Origin: Bacteroidales bacterium
GTDB lineage: Bacteria > Bacteroidota > Bacteroidia > Bacteroidales > VadinHA17
Assembly (NCBI GenBank): GCA_022865305.1
Contig: JALHSP010000147.1
Span: 62,001 to 126,000, forward strand
DNA length: 64,000 bases
Reading direction: 5' to 3'
Position numbers and translations under genes: made by a program. Numbering within the stretch: position 1 is the stretch's first letter; each line of letters opens with the position of its first letter. The notes beneath the pieces are model-generated. The model was not told the origin of the DNA, did no database searches, and saw only the letters and a list, made by a program, of their open reading frames with translations. This document shows, piece after piece, positions 52,851 to 61,764 of the stretch.

Positions 52851-54308
52851 ATGAGCGATATACGCAAACTTGAACCAAAACAACTCTGGAACTTCTTCCA
52901 TGAAATAACACAGATACCGCATCCTTCAAAAAAGGAAAAGAAACTTGTTGATTATGTTGTAAAATTCGGCAAAGACCACAAGCTTGAAACAATTGTTGAT
53001 AAACCCGGTAATGTTATAATCAGGAAACCGGCAACTAAAGGTATGGAGAAGCGCAAAGGCGTGATATTCCAGACACATCTCGATATGGTGCCACAGAAAA
53101 ACAGTGATAAAAAACACGATTTCGAGAAAGACCCCATCAGAACAATTGTTGACGGGGAGTGGGTTAAAGCAGATGGAACAACCCTGGGGTCAGATAATGG
53201 TATTGGCGTTGCTACTACCCTTACAGTTCTGGCATCCAAAGATATCGTTCATGGGCCGGTCGAAGCTCTTTTTACTATTGATGAAGAGACCGGAATGACA
53301 GGCGTTTTCGGACTCAAATCAGGCTTATTAAAGGGTGATATATTGATGAATCTTGACTCAGAGGATGAAGGTGAGCTGTATGTCGGCTGCGCCGGAGGCA
53401 TTAATGTAGTAATAAACAAGAACTATAGAGAGGAAAAATCACCCAAGGGAATGGCTGCCTTCCGGATAGTGGCAAAAGGTCTGAAGGGGGGACATTCAGG
53501 TGTTGACATTGCCCTGGGAAGAGCCAACTCTAACAAAATCATGTTCAGGTTCCTGATGCAGGCAGAATCTGATTTTGGTATCAGGCTTGCTGAAGCGGCA
53601 GGCGGTGATCTCCGCAATGCCATTCCCCGAGAATCATATGCTGTTGCACTTGTACCTGACATTAAAGTAAAAGAATTCGAGAAATTTGTTAAGGGATACG
53701 AGAAAATGTACAGGACGGAATTTTCTGAGACAGAGCAGGATCTCTCATTTACGTGTAAAAAAACCGGAATTCCTCTCAAGGTAATGAACCAGGGAGACCA
53801 GTACAGGATCATACGTGCTCTTTTTGCATGCCCTAATGGAGTGCAACGTATGAGTCAGGCAATGAAAGGACTGGTAGAAACTTCAAATAACCTTGCAATT
53901 GTAAAATGCATCGGAGGCAAGTTTGAGTGTCATAACCTTACGCGCAGCTCTGTTGATTCATCGAAAGAAGCTACTGCATGGAAAATCGCAGCAGTATTTC
54001 ACCTCATTGATGCTGAAGTAACATTGTCAGGCAGTTATCCGGGATGGAAGCCAAATATTCAATCTCTTATTCTTAAGGTAATGAGCGGCGTTTATAAAAA
54101 AATGTATGGTAAAATCCCGGAGATTAAAGCTATACATGCCGGGCTCGAATGTGCAATCATAGGAGGTGTATACCCGAAACTGGATATGATCTCATTTGGT
54201 CCTACAATTAAATTCCCTCATTCTCCTGATGAAAAAGTAAATATTCCTTCGGTTAAAAAGTTTTATGATTTTCTTTGCGAAACCCTGAAACAGGTGCCGG
54301 TTAAATAA
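52851..54308 (+). CDS. pepD: Aminoacyl-histidine dipeptidase (M20 family)
   Basis: 485 aa di-zinc cytoplasmic peptidase acting on Xaa-His dipeptides such as carnosine. M20C motifs are QTHLDMVPQ (zinc His and nearby Asp), GSDNGIGVA (bridging Asp), DEETGMTG (catalytic and zinc Glu), NLDSEDEGE (zinc Asp), KGGHSGVDI and, late, HAGLECAIIG with its zinc His/Glu. The length fits PepD. Monocistronic, with a ~280-bp upstream gap; its 3' end is separated from the convergent biotin carrier gene by a heptamer ladder. Confidence 0.95.
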   Translation: MSDIRKLEPKQLWNFFHEITQIPHPSKKEKKLVDYVVKFGKDHKLETIVDKPGNVIIRKPATKGMEKRKGVIFQTHLDMVPQKNSDKKHDFEKDPIRTIVDGEWVKADGTTLGSDNGIGVATTLTVLASKDIVHGPVEALFTIDEETGMTGVFGLKSGLLKGDILMNLDSEDEGELYVGCAGGINVVINKNYREEKSPKGMAAFRIVAKGLKGGHSGVDIALGRANSNKIMFRFLMQAESDFGIRLAEAAGGDLRNAIPRESYAVALVPDIKVKEFEKFVKGYEKMYRTEFSETEQDLSFTCKKTGIPLKVMNQGDQYRIIRALFACPNGVQRMSQAMKGLVETSNNLAIVKCIGGKFECHNLTRSSVDSSKEATAWKIAAVFHLIDAEVTLSGSYPGWKPNIQSLILKVMSGVYKKMYGKIPEIKAIHAGLECAIIGGVYPKLDMISFGPTIKFPHSPDEKVNIPSVKKFYDFLCETLKQVPVK

Positions 54309-54309
54309 A

Positions 54310-54386
54310 GCTCAGGATTCATGGCTCACGACGCACGACGCTCAGATTATTTATCCTTGCGCCTTGAGTCGTGCGCCTTGTGTCCA
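54310..54386. repeat. Eleven in-phase heptamers filling a convergent gap
   Basis: Words in steps of seven: GCTCAGG, ATTCATG, GCTCACG, ACGCACG, ACGCTCA, GATTATT, TATCCTT, GCGCCTT, GAGTCGT, GCGCCTT, GTGTCCA. Left and right halves are partly inverted (CGCACGAC with GTCGTGCG), so the RNA could fold into a hairpin from either strand. It occupies almost all of the 80 bp between two stop codons. Confidence 0.75.
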
Positions 54387-54388
54387 TG

Positions 54389-54919
54389 CTAATCAACCTT
54401 TATCTCCACCAGGAGATCGTCCTTCATTACGTTGTTATTGGCTTTGGCGGCGACTTTTACAACTTTCCCGTTTACAGGTGACTGGATTTCGTTCTGCATC
54501 TTCATAGCCTCAAGTATGACAACCGGCTCACCGCGCAGGACATTTGATCCTTCTCTGACAAGGACGTCAATGATTTTACCGGGCATAGGAGCTTTTACAA
54601 ACTCCTGCTCGGTTTTACCTTTTGACGAACTCAGCACCTTCATCCTCTGAAGGGAAAAGGGCGTTTCCACTGAAAAAGTGTAACTTATATCGTTAAATAG
54701 TATTTCGTATTTATTCTGCCGTGACCTGACAACCTCAACCGGGTACTTACGGTTTTTCCAGAGGATATAAGTTCCGTATTTTTCATCAGTTTTAAGTTTT
54801 ATTTCGTAATTCCTTTTTCCGATTTTTATCTTATGTTTTAGCGGAAGGGAAAAACTGAATTTCCTTTTTTCTGATGAAAGGGCATATAACTTTTTTATCC
54901 CGAGCTTATCGTTCAACAT
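54389..54919 (-). CDS. Biotin carboxyl carrier subunit of an acyl-CoA carboxylase
   Basis: 176 aa. The C-terminal ~75 residues are a biotinyl domain with APMPGKIIDVLVREG and the biotin-attachment motif EAMKMQNEI (Lys modified). The N-terminal ~95 residues are beta-rich and resemble the linker/interface part of acyl-CoA carboxylase carriers. Last of three genes transcribed as carboxyltransferase, biotin carboxylase, carrier, 15 bp after the carboxylase stop. Confidence 0.9.
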   Translation of the reverse strand: MLNDKLGIKKLYALSSEKRKFSFSLPLKHKIKIGKRNYEIKLKTDEKYGTYILWKNRKYPVEVVRSRQNKYEILFNDISYTFSVETPFSLQRMKVLSSSKGKTEQEFVKAPMPGKIIDVLVREGSNVLRGEPVVILEAMKMQNEIQSPVNGKVVKVAAKANNNVMKDDLLVEIKVD

Positions 54920-54934
54920 TACTGATTATCTTAA

Positions 54935-56440
54935 TTAAAACTGGTTAACTCTTTTATTCATCAACCACGGGCTCATCTCTTTCCCGTTTTCGAAATCAAC
55001 ATTAATACTGTCTTCTTTCAGATTCTCCTCAACAAACAGTTTTGTTGCCAGCCATGCTGCAAGTATCTCTTCATATTCACTATTGAAATAGTACTTATCC
55101 AGGTCGTTTTCAATAAATGCTGTTGTAAAAGTCCCGTTCTGGAATTTATCATTGCGGACAAGCAGCCTGAAAAAAGGAAGGGTAGTTTTTGTTCCCCTGA
55201 TCCATACTTTGTCAAGCGCCATTTTACAGTTTTTGATTGCATCCCTGCGATCCTTGCCTTTAACAATAAGCTTGGCGATCATTGAGTCGAAGTTTGCGAC
55301 TATAACGGAGCCTGACTGGATGCCGGTATCAATCCTTACATATGGATCTGAAGGCATGCTCAGGTTTTCAATTTTCCCTGGAGCAGGGGCAAATCCTGAC
55401 TGAACATCTTCGGCATTTATCCTGCATTCAATAGCCCAGCCTTTAAGCTTTATGTCTTCCTGCCGGTATTTAAGCTTCTCCCCGTTGGCAATAAGTATCT
55501 GCTGTTCAATGAGGTCGATACCTGTGATGATCTCTGTAACAGGATGTTCAACCTGTATTCTCGTATTCATTTCCATGAAATAGAAATTCTTATCCGAATC
55601 GAGAAGGAACTCAACAGTCCCTGCTGAATGATAATTAACTTCTTTTGCAATCTGAACAGCCATTTTACCCATCACCTCCCTTAGCTTTTCATCCAGCGCA
55701 CAGGAAGGAGCTTCTTCGAGGAGCTTTTGATGCTTTCTTTGTATCGAACACTCCCTCTCACCAAGATGGATAACATTTCCATGTGTGTCTCCTAGTATTT
55801 GAAATTCAATATGTTTTGGATTTTCAATATATTTTTCAATAAACACTGAGGGATCGTTAAATGCTTTTTCAGCTTCTTTGCTGGCTATGATGAACATTCT
55901 TTCCATCTCTTCAGCTTTCCGGATTATCCTCATTCCACGACCACCACCGCCTGATGCAGCTTTTACAATTACCGGATAACCTATTTTTGAAGCTATTGCA
56001 ACAGCCTCCTCTTCATTTGAAATGTTTCCTTCGCTTCCCATTGCCATAGGGATGCCGTTTTTCATTGCCAGTTTCCGTGCAATGGTCTTGTTCCCCATTT
56101 TGTAAATAGCATCCGGCGAAGGCCCGATAAAAATAATTTTATTATCAATGCATTTATCCGCAAAGTAGGCGTTTTCTGCAAGAAACCCATAACCCGGATG
56201 AACAGCATCAGCTCCGGTATTGAGTGCTATAGCGATCAGTTTCTCTATATCGAGAAACACAGGTATTTCTGAAACATCTTCACTATTATCAAATATCTCA
56301 TCAGCAAAGGAAAGATACATTGCATTTGGTTCAAGGGCAGTTTTTATGGCAACAGTTGAGATTTTCATCAGTCGTGCAGTTTTCATTATCCTGATTGCAA
56401 TTTCACCTCTGTTTGCTATGAGTATCTTCTTTATTTTCAT
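54935..56440 (-). CDS. Biotin carboxylase subunit of acyl-CoA carboxylase
   Basis: 501 aa from the ATG at 56440 (MKIKKILIANRGEIAIRIMK, the usual start); a GTG at 56458 would add six residues. ATP-grasp features: VKAASGGGGRGMRII (glycine-rich ATP loop), EKYIENPKHIEFQILGD, GERECSIQRKHQKLLEEAP, and MNTRIQVEHPVTE with catalytic residues. ATP-dependent carboxylation of biotin for propionyl-/acetyl-CoA carboxylase. It is the middle gene of the operon. Confidence 0.94.
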   Translation of the reverse strand: MKIKKILIANRGEIAIRIMKTARLMKISTVAIKTALEPNAMYLSFADEIFDNSEDVSEIPVFLDIEKLIAIALNTGADAVHPGYGFLAENAYFADKCIDNKIIFIGPSPDAIYKMGNKTIARKLAMKNGIPMAMGSEGNISNEEEAVAIASKIGYPVIVKAASGGGGRGMRIIRKAEEMERMFIIASKEAEKAFNDPSVFIEKYIENPKHIEFQILGDTHGNVIHLGERECSIQRKHQKLLEEAPSCALDEKLREVMGKMAVQIAKEVNYHSAGTVEFLLDSDKNFYFMEMNTRIQVEHPVTEIITGIDLIEQQILIANGEKLKYRQEDIKLKGWAIECRINAEDVQSGFAPAPGKIENLSMPSDPYVRIDTGIQSGSVIVANFDSMIAKLIVKGKDRRDAIKNCKMALDKVWIRGTKTTLPFFRLLVRNDKFQNGTFTTAFIENDLDKYYFNSEYEEILAAWLATKLFVEENLKEDSINVDFENGKEMSPWLMNKRVNQF

Positions 56441-56462
56441 ATTATGTAATTCCTTCACATTG

Positions 56463-56482
56463 AGACGGCCCGCAGTCCGTCT
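56463..56482. repeat. Short inverted repeat between carboxylase genes
   Basis: AGACGG (56463-56468) and CCGTCT (56477-56482) around an 8-nt loop, 23 bp upstream of the chosen biotin carboxylase start. Possibly an mRNA processing or stabilising stem; no T-tract supports termination. Confidence 0.4.
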
Positions 56483-56521
56483 TTACAATTTATCAATAAA
56501 CACTTTATATAGCTTTTTGTT

Positions 56522-56556
56522 CCTTGTACCCTGCACCCTGAACCCTGAACCTTTAA
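56522..56556. repeat. Heptamer ladder after the carboxyltransferase gene
   Basis: In-phase words CCTTGTA, CCCTGCA, CCCTGAA, CCCTGAA, CCTTTAA. The last word contains the stop codon (56553-56555) of the carboxyltransferase gene. Confidence 0.75.
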
Positions 56557-58109
56557 AGCGGCATATTTCCATGTTTCCTTGAAGGCACCTTAACCCATTT
56601 GTTACTCAGGGCATTAAAAGCAGAAACGATTTTTTTTCTGGTTACTGCCGGATCTATAACTTCGTCAATATAGCCGCTTTCATCAGCAATGAAGGGATTA
56701 GCGATTTTATCCCGGTATTTTTTAACAAGCTGTTTTTTGAGCTCTGCCGGATTTTTTGATACGGCAAGTTCTTTGCGATATAATATTGCGACTGCTCCGT
56801 CTGGTCCCATCACAGCAATTTCTGCAGAAGGCCATGCAAAGCTGAAATCACCACCGAGGTTTTTACTGTTCATCACAATAAAAGCCCCGCCATAAGCTTT
56901 TCTCAGAATCACTGTAATCTTTGGTACAGTAGCTTCGGCGTAAGCAAAAAGCATTTTTGCACCATGCCTTATAATGCCTGAATGTTCCTGATCGACACCA
57001 GGAAGGAAGCCCGGAACATCTTCAAGTGTCAGGATCGGAATATTGAAAGCATCACAGAATCTGATAAATCGCGCACCTTTTGTTGATGAGTCAATATCAA
57101 GGACTCCTGCAAGGACTTTTGGCTGATTTGCCACAATTCCGATTGTTTTACCTTTTAATTTGGCAAATCCTGTTACCAGGCTTTGGGCGAATAATTCCGC
57201 AGTCTCGAAAAAGCTATTCCGGTCTACAATATTGTTAATGACATCTTTTACATCGTAAGCTTTGTTTGGATCGTCAGGAACAATATCTCTCAGTTTTTCA
57301 TTAATATCGCTGCACGAACCGTCATCGGCCATCACAGGCGGATTTTCCACATTATTTGACGGAAGGTATGAAAGAAATTTCTTCAGTGCCAGAATTGTAT
57401 TCTCCTCGTCATCATAAATCATATGTGCAACACCACTTTTGCTAGCATGAATCTCTGCACCACCCAGCTGTTCGAATGTGACATCTTCATTCAGAACCTC
57501 CTTAACAACGTTTGGACCTGTTACAAACATGTAGCTTGTATGGTTTACCATGAATACAAAATCTGTAAGAGCAGGGGAGTAGACTGCACCTCCGGCAGCA
57601 GGGCCCATTATGACAGATATCTGGGGAATAATACCTGAAGAATGAATGATATTGTGAAAAATAGTAGCATATCCGCTCAAACTTGCCACACCTTCCTGTA
57701 TCCGGGCACCACCCGAATCCATGATTCCTATAATCGGAGATCCCATTTTAAGTGCCATTTCCTGTATTTTGGCAATCTTTTTTGCATGGACAACACCAAG
57801 AGATCCACCCATAATGGTAAAGTCCTGAGCATAGGCGAACACAAGGCGTCCATTAACTTTTCCATGCCCCACGATCACTCCATCCCCGAATGTCCTCTCA
57901 ACCTTTCCAAATTCAACAGGTTGATCCGCAGGAGTGACATAAGTATAAATTTCTTCAAAAGTTCCGGAGTCGAAAAGAAGGCTTATTCGCTCATGTGCAG
58001 TAAGTTTGCCTTTCGAATGCTGCTTCTCGGCCTGTTTCGGACTATATTGCTTTTTCAACGCCTCCTGACGTTCAATGAAGGCTTTGTAACTTTTACCCGA
58101 TAAGTCCAT
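56553..58109 (-). CDS. Acyl-CoA (propionyl/methylmalonyl-CoA) carboxyltransferase subunit
   Basis: 518 aa from the ATG at 58109 (MDLSGKSYKAFIERQEAL); a TTG at 58115 adds two residues. Crotonase-like carboxyltransferase halves: GKLTAHERISLLFDSGTFEE, IGIMDSGGARIQEGV and MGPAAGGAVYSPALTDF in the first, and PILTLEDVPGFLPGVDQEH and AYGGAFIVMNSKNLGGD in the second. It transfers CO2 from carboxybiotin to propionyl- or acetyl-CoA, or in reverse from methylmalonyl-CoA. No sodium-pump subunits are present, so with its two partners it reads as a soluble propionyl-CoA carboxylase. Confidence 0.93.
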   Translation of the reverse strand: MDLSGKSYKAFIERQEALKKQYSPKQAEKQHSKGKLTAHERISLLFDSGTFEEIYTYVTPADQPVEFGKVERTFGDGVIVGHGKVNGRLVFAYAQDFTIMGGSLGVVHAKKIAKIQEMALKMGSPIIGIMDSGGARIQEGVASLSGYATIFHNIIHSSGIIPQISVIMGPAAGGAVYSPALTDFVFMVNHTSYMFVTGPNVVKEVLNEDVTFEQLGGAEIHASKSGVAHMIYDDEENTILALKKFLSYLPSNNVENPPVMADDGSCSDINEKLRDIVPDDPNKAYDVKDVINNIVDRNSFFETAELFAQSLVTGFAKLKGKTIGIVANQPKVLAGVLDIDSSTKGARFIRFCDAFNIPILTLEDVPGFLPGVDQEHSGIIRHGAKMLFAYAEATVPKITVILRKAYGGAFIVMNSKNLGGDFSFAWPSAEIAVMGPDGAVAILYRKELAVSKNPAELKKQLVKKYRDKIANPFIADESGYIDEVIDPAVTRKKIVSAFNALSNKWVKVPSRKHGNMPL

Positions 58110-58330
58110 ACCCAATTAGATTTAATTAAATATCAGGATTAGTCTCAGAATGAAATATTGATCTGTTTCTTTTCCCTGCTATTTTTTCGGGTTCAAAAAT
58201 AGTCAATCTCAGGGTAATTCCAAATTAAACTTCGACCGTGTATTGTATAAGAAATTTAAGTTTAAGTATTTCAGCTTGTTAAGCAGAGGTATTCTTCGAA
58301 TCATTTTCACTACCTCACCCTGTCTCCATT

Positions 58331-58951
58331 TCACTTTTTGACCGGTTTAAATAACCCTTTGGCATTTGATCCCAGCAGCCCTGCCTTAAGCATTGAGTTG
58401 CTGGCTTTATATAATTCCCGGATCATTTTATTACTTAACACAGGAAAGTGGTGAAGCGATTCGATTTTGTCACCGATATATTCCAGATCTTCATCAGTCG
58501 TCGCCCAGTGACGTGATTTGAATTTAGAAAGATCGAACGGGAGAGAGTATGACCTCAGGGTCTTTTCACCATATACATTGAAAAAGAAATCAAAGTAGGA
58601 CATAACAAGTTCACGGAGAGTTCTGTAGACCGGTTCCCTGAAACGTAACGAGGTGAAATTCGATTTGGCGACGGCACCCCAATGTCCATTTTCCTTAAAA
58701 ACTGCAATAACATGGTCATCATCATTCACCGCTCTCATATCGACAATAAGAGGCCTGTATCCAATAAATTCGAGGGCAGCTGCAGCAAAAAGTGCCCCCT
58801 CGAAGCAGTGAGCTGATCTCTTTTTCATCACCCACCGTGGTGACCTGCATTCGTAATTGGGATTATAGCTGATTGTATCGAGAAATACCTGTATCTTATC
58901 AGGATTGCTGAGTGTTTTCAGGAACTTGATTTCTTCTTTTGTCCACTCCAT
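58331..58951 (-). CDS. Transglutaminase-like fold protein
   Basis: 206 aa, cytoplasmic by appearance. It has a papain/transglutaminase-like pattern: KKRSAHCFEGALFAAAALEF (Cys), PLIVDMRAVNDDDHVIAVFK (Asp/His), then WGAVAKSNFTSLRFREPVYR. Conserved in many Bacteroidetes with unknown function; a Cys-His-Asp triad is plausible but not proven. It lies between the sugar kinase gene and the carboxylase operon on the same strand. Confidence 0.7.
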   Translation of the reverse strand: MEWTKEEIKFLKTLSNPDKIQVFLDTISYNPNYECRSPRWVMKKRSAHCFEGALFAAAALEFIGYRPLIVDMRAVNDDDHVIAVFKENGHWGAVAKSNFTSLRFREPVYRTLRELVMSYFDFFFNVYGEKTLRSYSLPFDLSKFKSRHWATTDEDLEYIGDKIESLHHFPVLSNKMIRELYKASNSMLKAGLLGSNAKGLFKPVKK

Positions 58952-59017
58952 AAAAGTTCTTTATCTGTTTCCTATTATCTTTCCACCACGGATTTCACGG
59001 AGCGATAGCGATTTTCC

Positions 59018-59053
59018 TGCCTTTATGCCCCTGTGCCCTTGTGCCTTTAAGCC
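59018..59053. repeat. Octamer ladder after the kinase gene
   Basis: TGCCTTTA, TGCCCCTG, TGCCCTTG, TGCCTTTA, AGCC: GCC recurs exactly every 8 nt from 59019 to 59051. It lies directly after the kinase stop codon. The only ladder here with period 8. Confidence 0.7.
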
Positions 59054-59057
59054 ATTC

Positions 59058-60152
59058 TTATATCAACCGCCCTATTATCTCCTGCATCTCCCCATACTGC
59101 TCCTCCATGCTCTCGACAAGCTTAAGCTGCGCCCTGGCACGCTGAAGATTATGATGTTCATGATGGATCTTGAAATAATTATCCCTGTCTATATAATCTG
59201 TAAGAAACCTCACGGCTATTGTGTATGTTATCAGGCGCGGAGCAAAGGCAAGAAATTCCTTTTCAACCTCATTCAATGTATCCCTGGTTTCTGAAAGGTA
59301 TCCCCGGGCATATGCTTCAAACAATCGGATATCCATCTTAACTTTTGACAGTTCTTTTTCATCTTCTGCGGCAATATTTGCAGCAGTCCTGATTGCATCT
59401 CCGAAATCATAATGAATATAACCAGGCATTACTGTATCCAGATCAATTACGCATAAGGCTTTATCATTTTCATCGAGAAGGATATTGTTGAATTTGGTAT
59501 CATTATGTGTAATTCTTAAAGGAATTTTCCCCTCCCTGCCCAATCTCAGGATGACTTTCATTTCCTCGGCTCTTTTCAGAACCGAGTTTATTTCATTCTC
59601 AACTTTTCCCACTCTCTTTACCGGGTCATCTTTGCAGGTACGATTAAAGGTTTCAAGACGCTTTTCAATATTATGAAAAAATGGTATTGTCTCATGAAGC
59701 GGGACTCCCGGAAGATCAGCAAGCATAGCCTGAAAACGGCCTATTGCCTTTCCGCCTTCAAAAGCTTTATCCGGACTGTCAACAATATTATATGAGCGAT
59801 GGTTGGAGATAAAAATATACATTCTCCAGAAGTTACCCTCCGCATCGGTTATCCAGCTTTTCCCGTTTTTTGCAGGAATAAGGGTAAGGCATTCTCTTTT
59901 AATATCAGAACCGGGTATGGATTTAAGCTTCAGGTTCAGATGTCTTGTAACTCTTTCGATATTATCCTGAAGTTCAGGAATATTCTTAAAAACTCTGTTG
60001 TTGAGCCTCTGAAGTATGTAATCATCTGTGCTTTCTTCAGCAGTCACAACGCGGAAAGTGTCATGTATATGGCCGCTTCCATAAGGTTCACCCTTTGAAA
60101 ACGTTCCCTCCGCTTTAAAACTATCAAATATCTCTTTCAGATTATGATTCAT
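59058..60152 (-). CDS. APH-fold sugar kinase, N-acetylhexosamine 1-kinase-like
   Basis: 364 aa, the length of NahK. Choline kinase/APH fold: PYGSGHIHDTFRV (nucleotide loop), YILQRLNNRVF (Lys/Gln region typical of NahK-like proteins), the catalytic loop RITHNDTKFNNILL and metal-binding CVIDLDTVMPGYIHYDFGDA. NahK phosphorylates N-acetylhexosamines at C1; homologues are frequent in Bacteroidetes. The gene overlaps the sugar MFS transporter gene by 11 bp, so uptake and phosphorylation of a sugar look coupled. The exact sugar is not determinable here. Confidence 0.8.
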   Translation of the reverse strand: MNHNLKEIFDSFKAEGTFSKGEPYGSGHIHDTFRVVTAEESTDDYILQRLNNRVFKNIPELQDNIERVTRHLNLKLKSIPGSDIKRECLTLIPAKNGKSWITDAEGNFWRMYIFISNHRSYNIVDSPDKAFEGGKAIGRFQAMLADLPGVPLHETIPFFHNIEKRLETFNRTCKDDPVKRVGKVENEINSVLKRAEEMKVILRLGREGKIPLRITHNDTKFNNILLDENDKALCVIDLDTVMPGYIHYDFGDAIRTAANIAAEDEKELSKVKMDIRLFEAYARGYLSETRDTLNEVEKEFLAFAPRLITYTIAVRFLTDYIDRDNYFKIHHEHHNLQRARAQLKLVESMEEQYGEMQEIIGRLI

Positions 60153-61494
60153 TTTTCAAACCTACCTTATGTCCGAGAAAAGCATAATACATAATAACAA
60201 GGTAGCATGGGACACAAATCCAGTATGCTGTCTGGGTTGAAAAAATAATTGCAAGCTTACCATAAAGTAATGGTAAAAGAGCTCCTCCCACAATTGCCAT
60301 TATAAGAAGTGCTGATCCGGTTTTCGTAAACTTTCCAAGGCTGTTTAATGCCAGTGGCCACATTGCAGGCCAGACAAGCGCATTAGCAAAACCAAGCAAA
60401 GCAACACATAGAACTGTAACAGGTAAAATAAGTTCCAGAGGTTTGAATGTAACAAGATCAATAAAAGGCATCGTGAATGCGATGTGTGCCGGAGTAAGAA
60501 TAGCTCCAAATGAAAAGATTAGTCCCAGAATTGTACAGATTCTAAGGGCATTGACTTGTTTAAGATATTTTGGGATAAATATTATTCCCATCATATATCC
60601 AAGGATCATGCTGAGCATAGTAAGTGAAGTATAGTACTTAGCTGAATCCATCGGTATTTTAAGTGACTGTCCATACCTGATGATACTATCGCCGGCAATA
60701 ACTTCCACACCAACATAAAAGAAAAGTGCAACTACACCAAGGAATAAATGCGGAAAATTCCAGATGCTTGTTTTTCTGACATTGGCTTCTCCAACTGCTT
60801 CATCTTCTGCATCGGTATCTACCTCGGGAAGATGCACAAATCGCAATAAAAGACCCAGGAGGACAAGGATTGCAGCCATTACTATGTACGGCATAATTAC
60901 CCTCTCAGCCATTTCGTCGAGTATCCCGGCACGGGTTATCGCATCACTGGCATTTGCAAGTCTCTCGTCGAGAATATGTGAATCTTTAAGTATAATACTT
61001 GCCAGGATGATCGGTGCTATTGCACCGGCAAATTTGTTTGCGATACCCATTATGCTTATCCTTTTTGCAGCGCTTTCTCGGGGACCAATTACAGTAATAT
61101 AAGGATTTGATGCAGTCTGAAGAAGAGTCAATCCGATTCCTTCAACAAACAAACCTGTAAGAAAAAGCCCGAATATTCTTGTGAATGCAGCTGGGATAAA
61201 AATCAGGGCTCCTGCTGCCATTATCCATAATCCGATAGACATTCCATTCTTAAATCCGGTCTTTTTGAGAACCGCTGAGGCTGGCAAAGCCATTACAAAA
61301 TATGAAATATAGAACGCAAAAGTTACAAAATAGGCTTCAAAATCATTTAATTCACAGGCTGTCCTCAGGAAAGGAATCAGTATCCCGTTCAGCCAGGTTA
61401 CAAATCCGAAAATGAAAAAGAACAGGCCGATTATAGTTATCGAAAAAATATAATCTTTCCTGCTGATACCATTTGATGAGCTGCTGTTGGTCAT
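60142..61494 (-). CDS. Sugar MFS transporter, FucP/GluP/NagP type
   Basis: 450 aa with 12 hydrophobic segments. Family features: FFFIFGFVTWLNGILIPFL in helix 1 (FGP-type proton symporter signature), TASNPYITVIGPRESAAKRI between helices 4 and 5, and FANALVWPAMWPLALNSLGKFTKTGSALLIMAIVGGALLPLLYG near the C terminus (given here in family terms; motifs at ~365-405). Transports fucose, glucose, galactose or N-acetylglucosamine in known members. First gene of the pair with the kinase. Confidence 0.88.
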   Translation of the reverse strand: MTNSSSSNGISRKDYIFSITIIGLFFFIFGFVTWLNGILIPFLRTACELNDFEAYFVTFAFYISYFVMALPASAVLKKTGFKNGMSIGLWIMAAGALIFIPAAFTRIFGLFLTGLFVEGIGLTLLQTASNPYITVIGPRESAAKRISIMGIANKFAGAIAPIILASIILKDSHILDERLANASDAITRAGILDEMAERVIMPYIVMAAILVLLGLLLRFVHLPEVDTDAEDEAVGEANVRKTSIWNFPHLFLGVVALFFYVGVEVIAGDSIIRYGQSLKIPMDSAKYYTSLTMLSMILGYMMGIIFIPKYLKQVNALRICTILGLIFSFGAILTPAHIAFTMPFIDLVTFKPLELILPVTVLCVALLGFANALVWPAMWPLALNSLGKFTKTGSALLIMAIVGGALLPLLYGKLAIIFSTQTAYWICVPCYLVIMYYAFLGHKVGLKNES

Positions 61495-61659
61495 TGTCTT
61501 AAAGTTAGGTTCTTAATTAGTTAATACTGAACGGTTCAAAACTAATCTTTTTCTCTAATGCAACCAAGAAAAAATTAATTTGTTTTATTAGTTCAAAAGT
61601 TATGGAACCGACCATGAATTAAATTAATTTTGTTATGGTGGATTATAAAATCAGGAATT

Positions 61660-61764
61660 ATGGAATCAAAGGATAAAAAAATCCGTGAAATAATTGAGAA
61701 TGCCAATGTTTTTCAGGAGACTCTTGAAAATACTCTGGTAAAACTTAATAACGAAATGATCTAA
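61660..61764 (+). CDS. Possible 34-aa small protein
   Basis: An ATG at 61660 gives a charged, helical 34-residue frame (MESKDKKIREIIENANVFQE to LVKLNNEMI). A TAATTTTG -7-like box lies at 61625-61632, 27 bp upstream, with no competing gene on that strand. The stop overlaps the convergent SIS gene by 4 bp. Composition and a promoter-like box favour a real small protein, but there is no homology evidence. Confidence 0.4.
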   Translation: MESKDKKIREIIENANVFQETLENTLVKLNNEMI

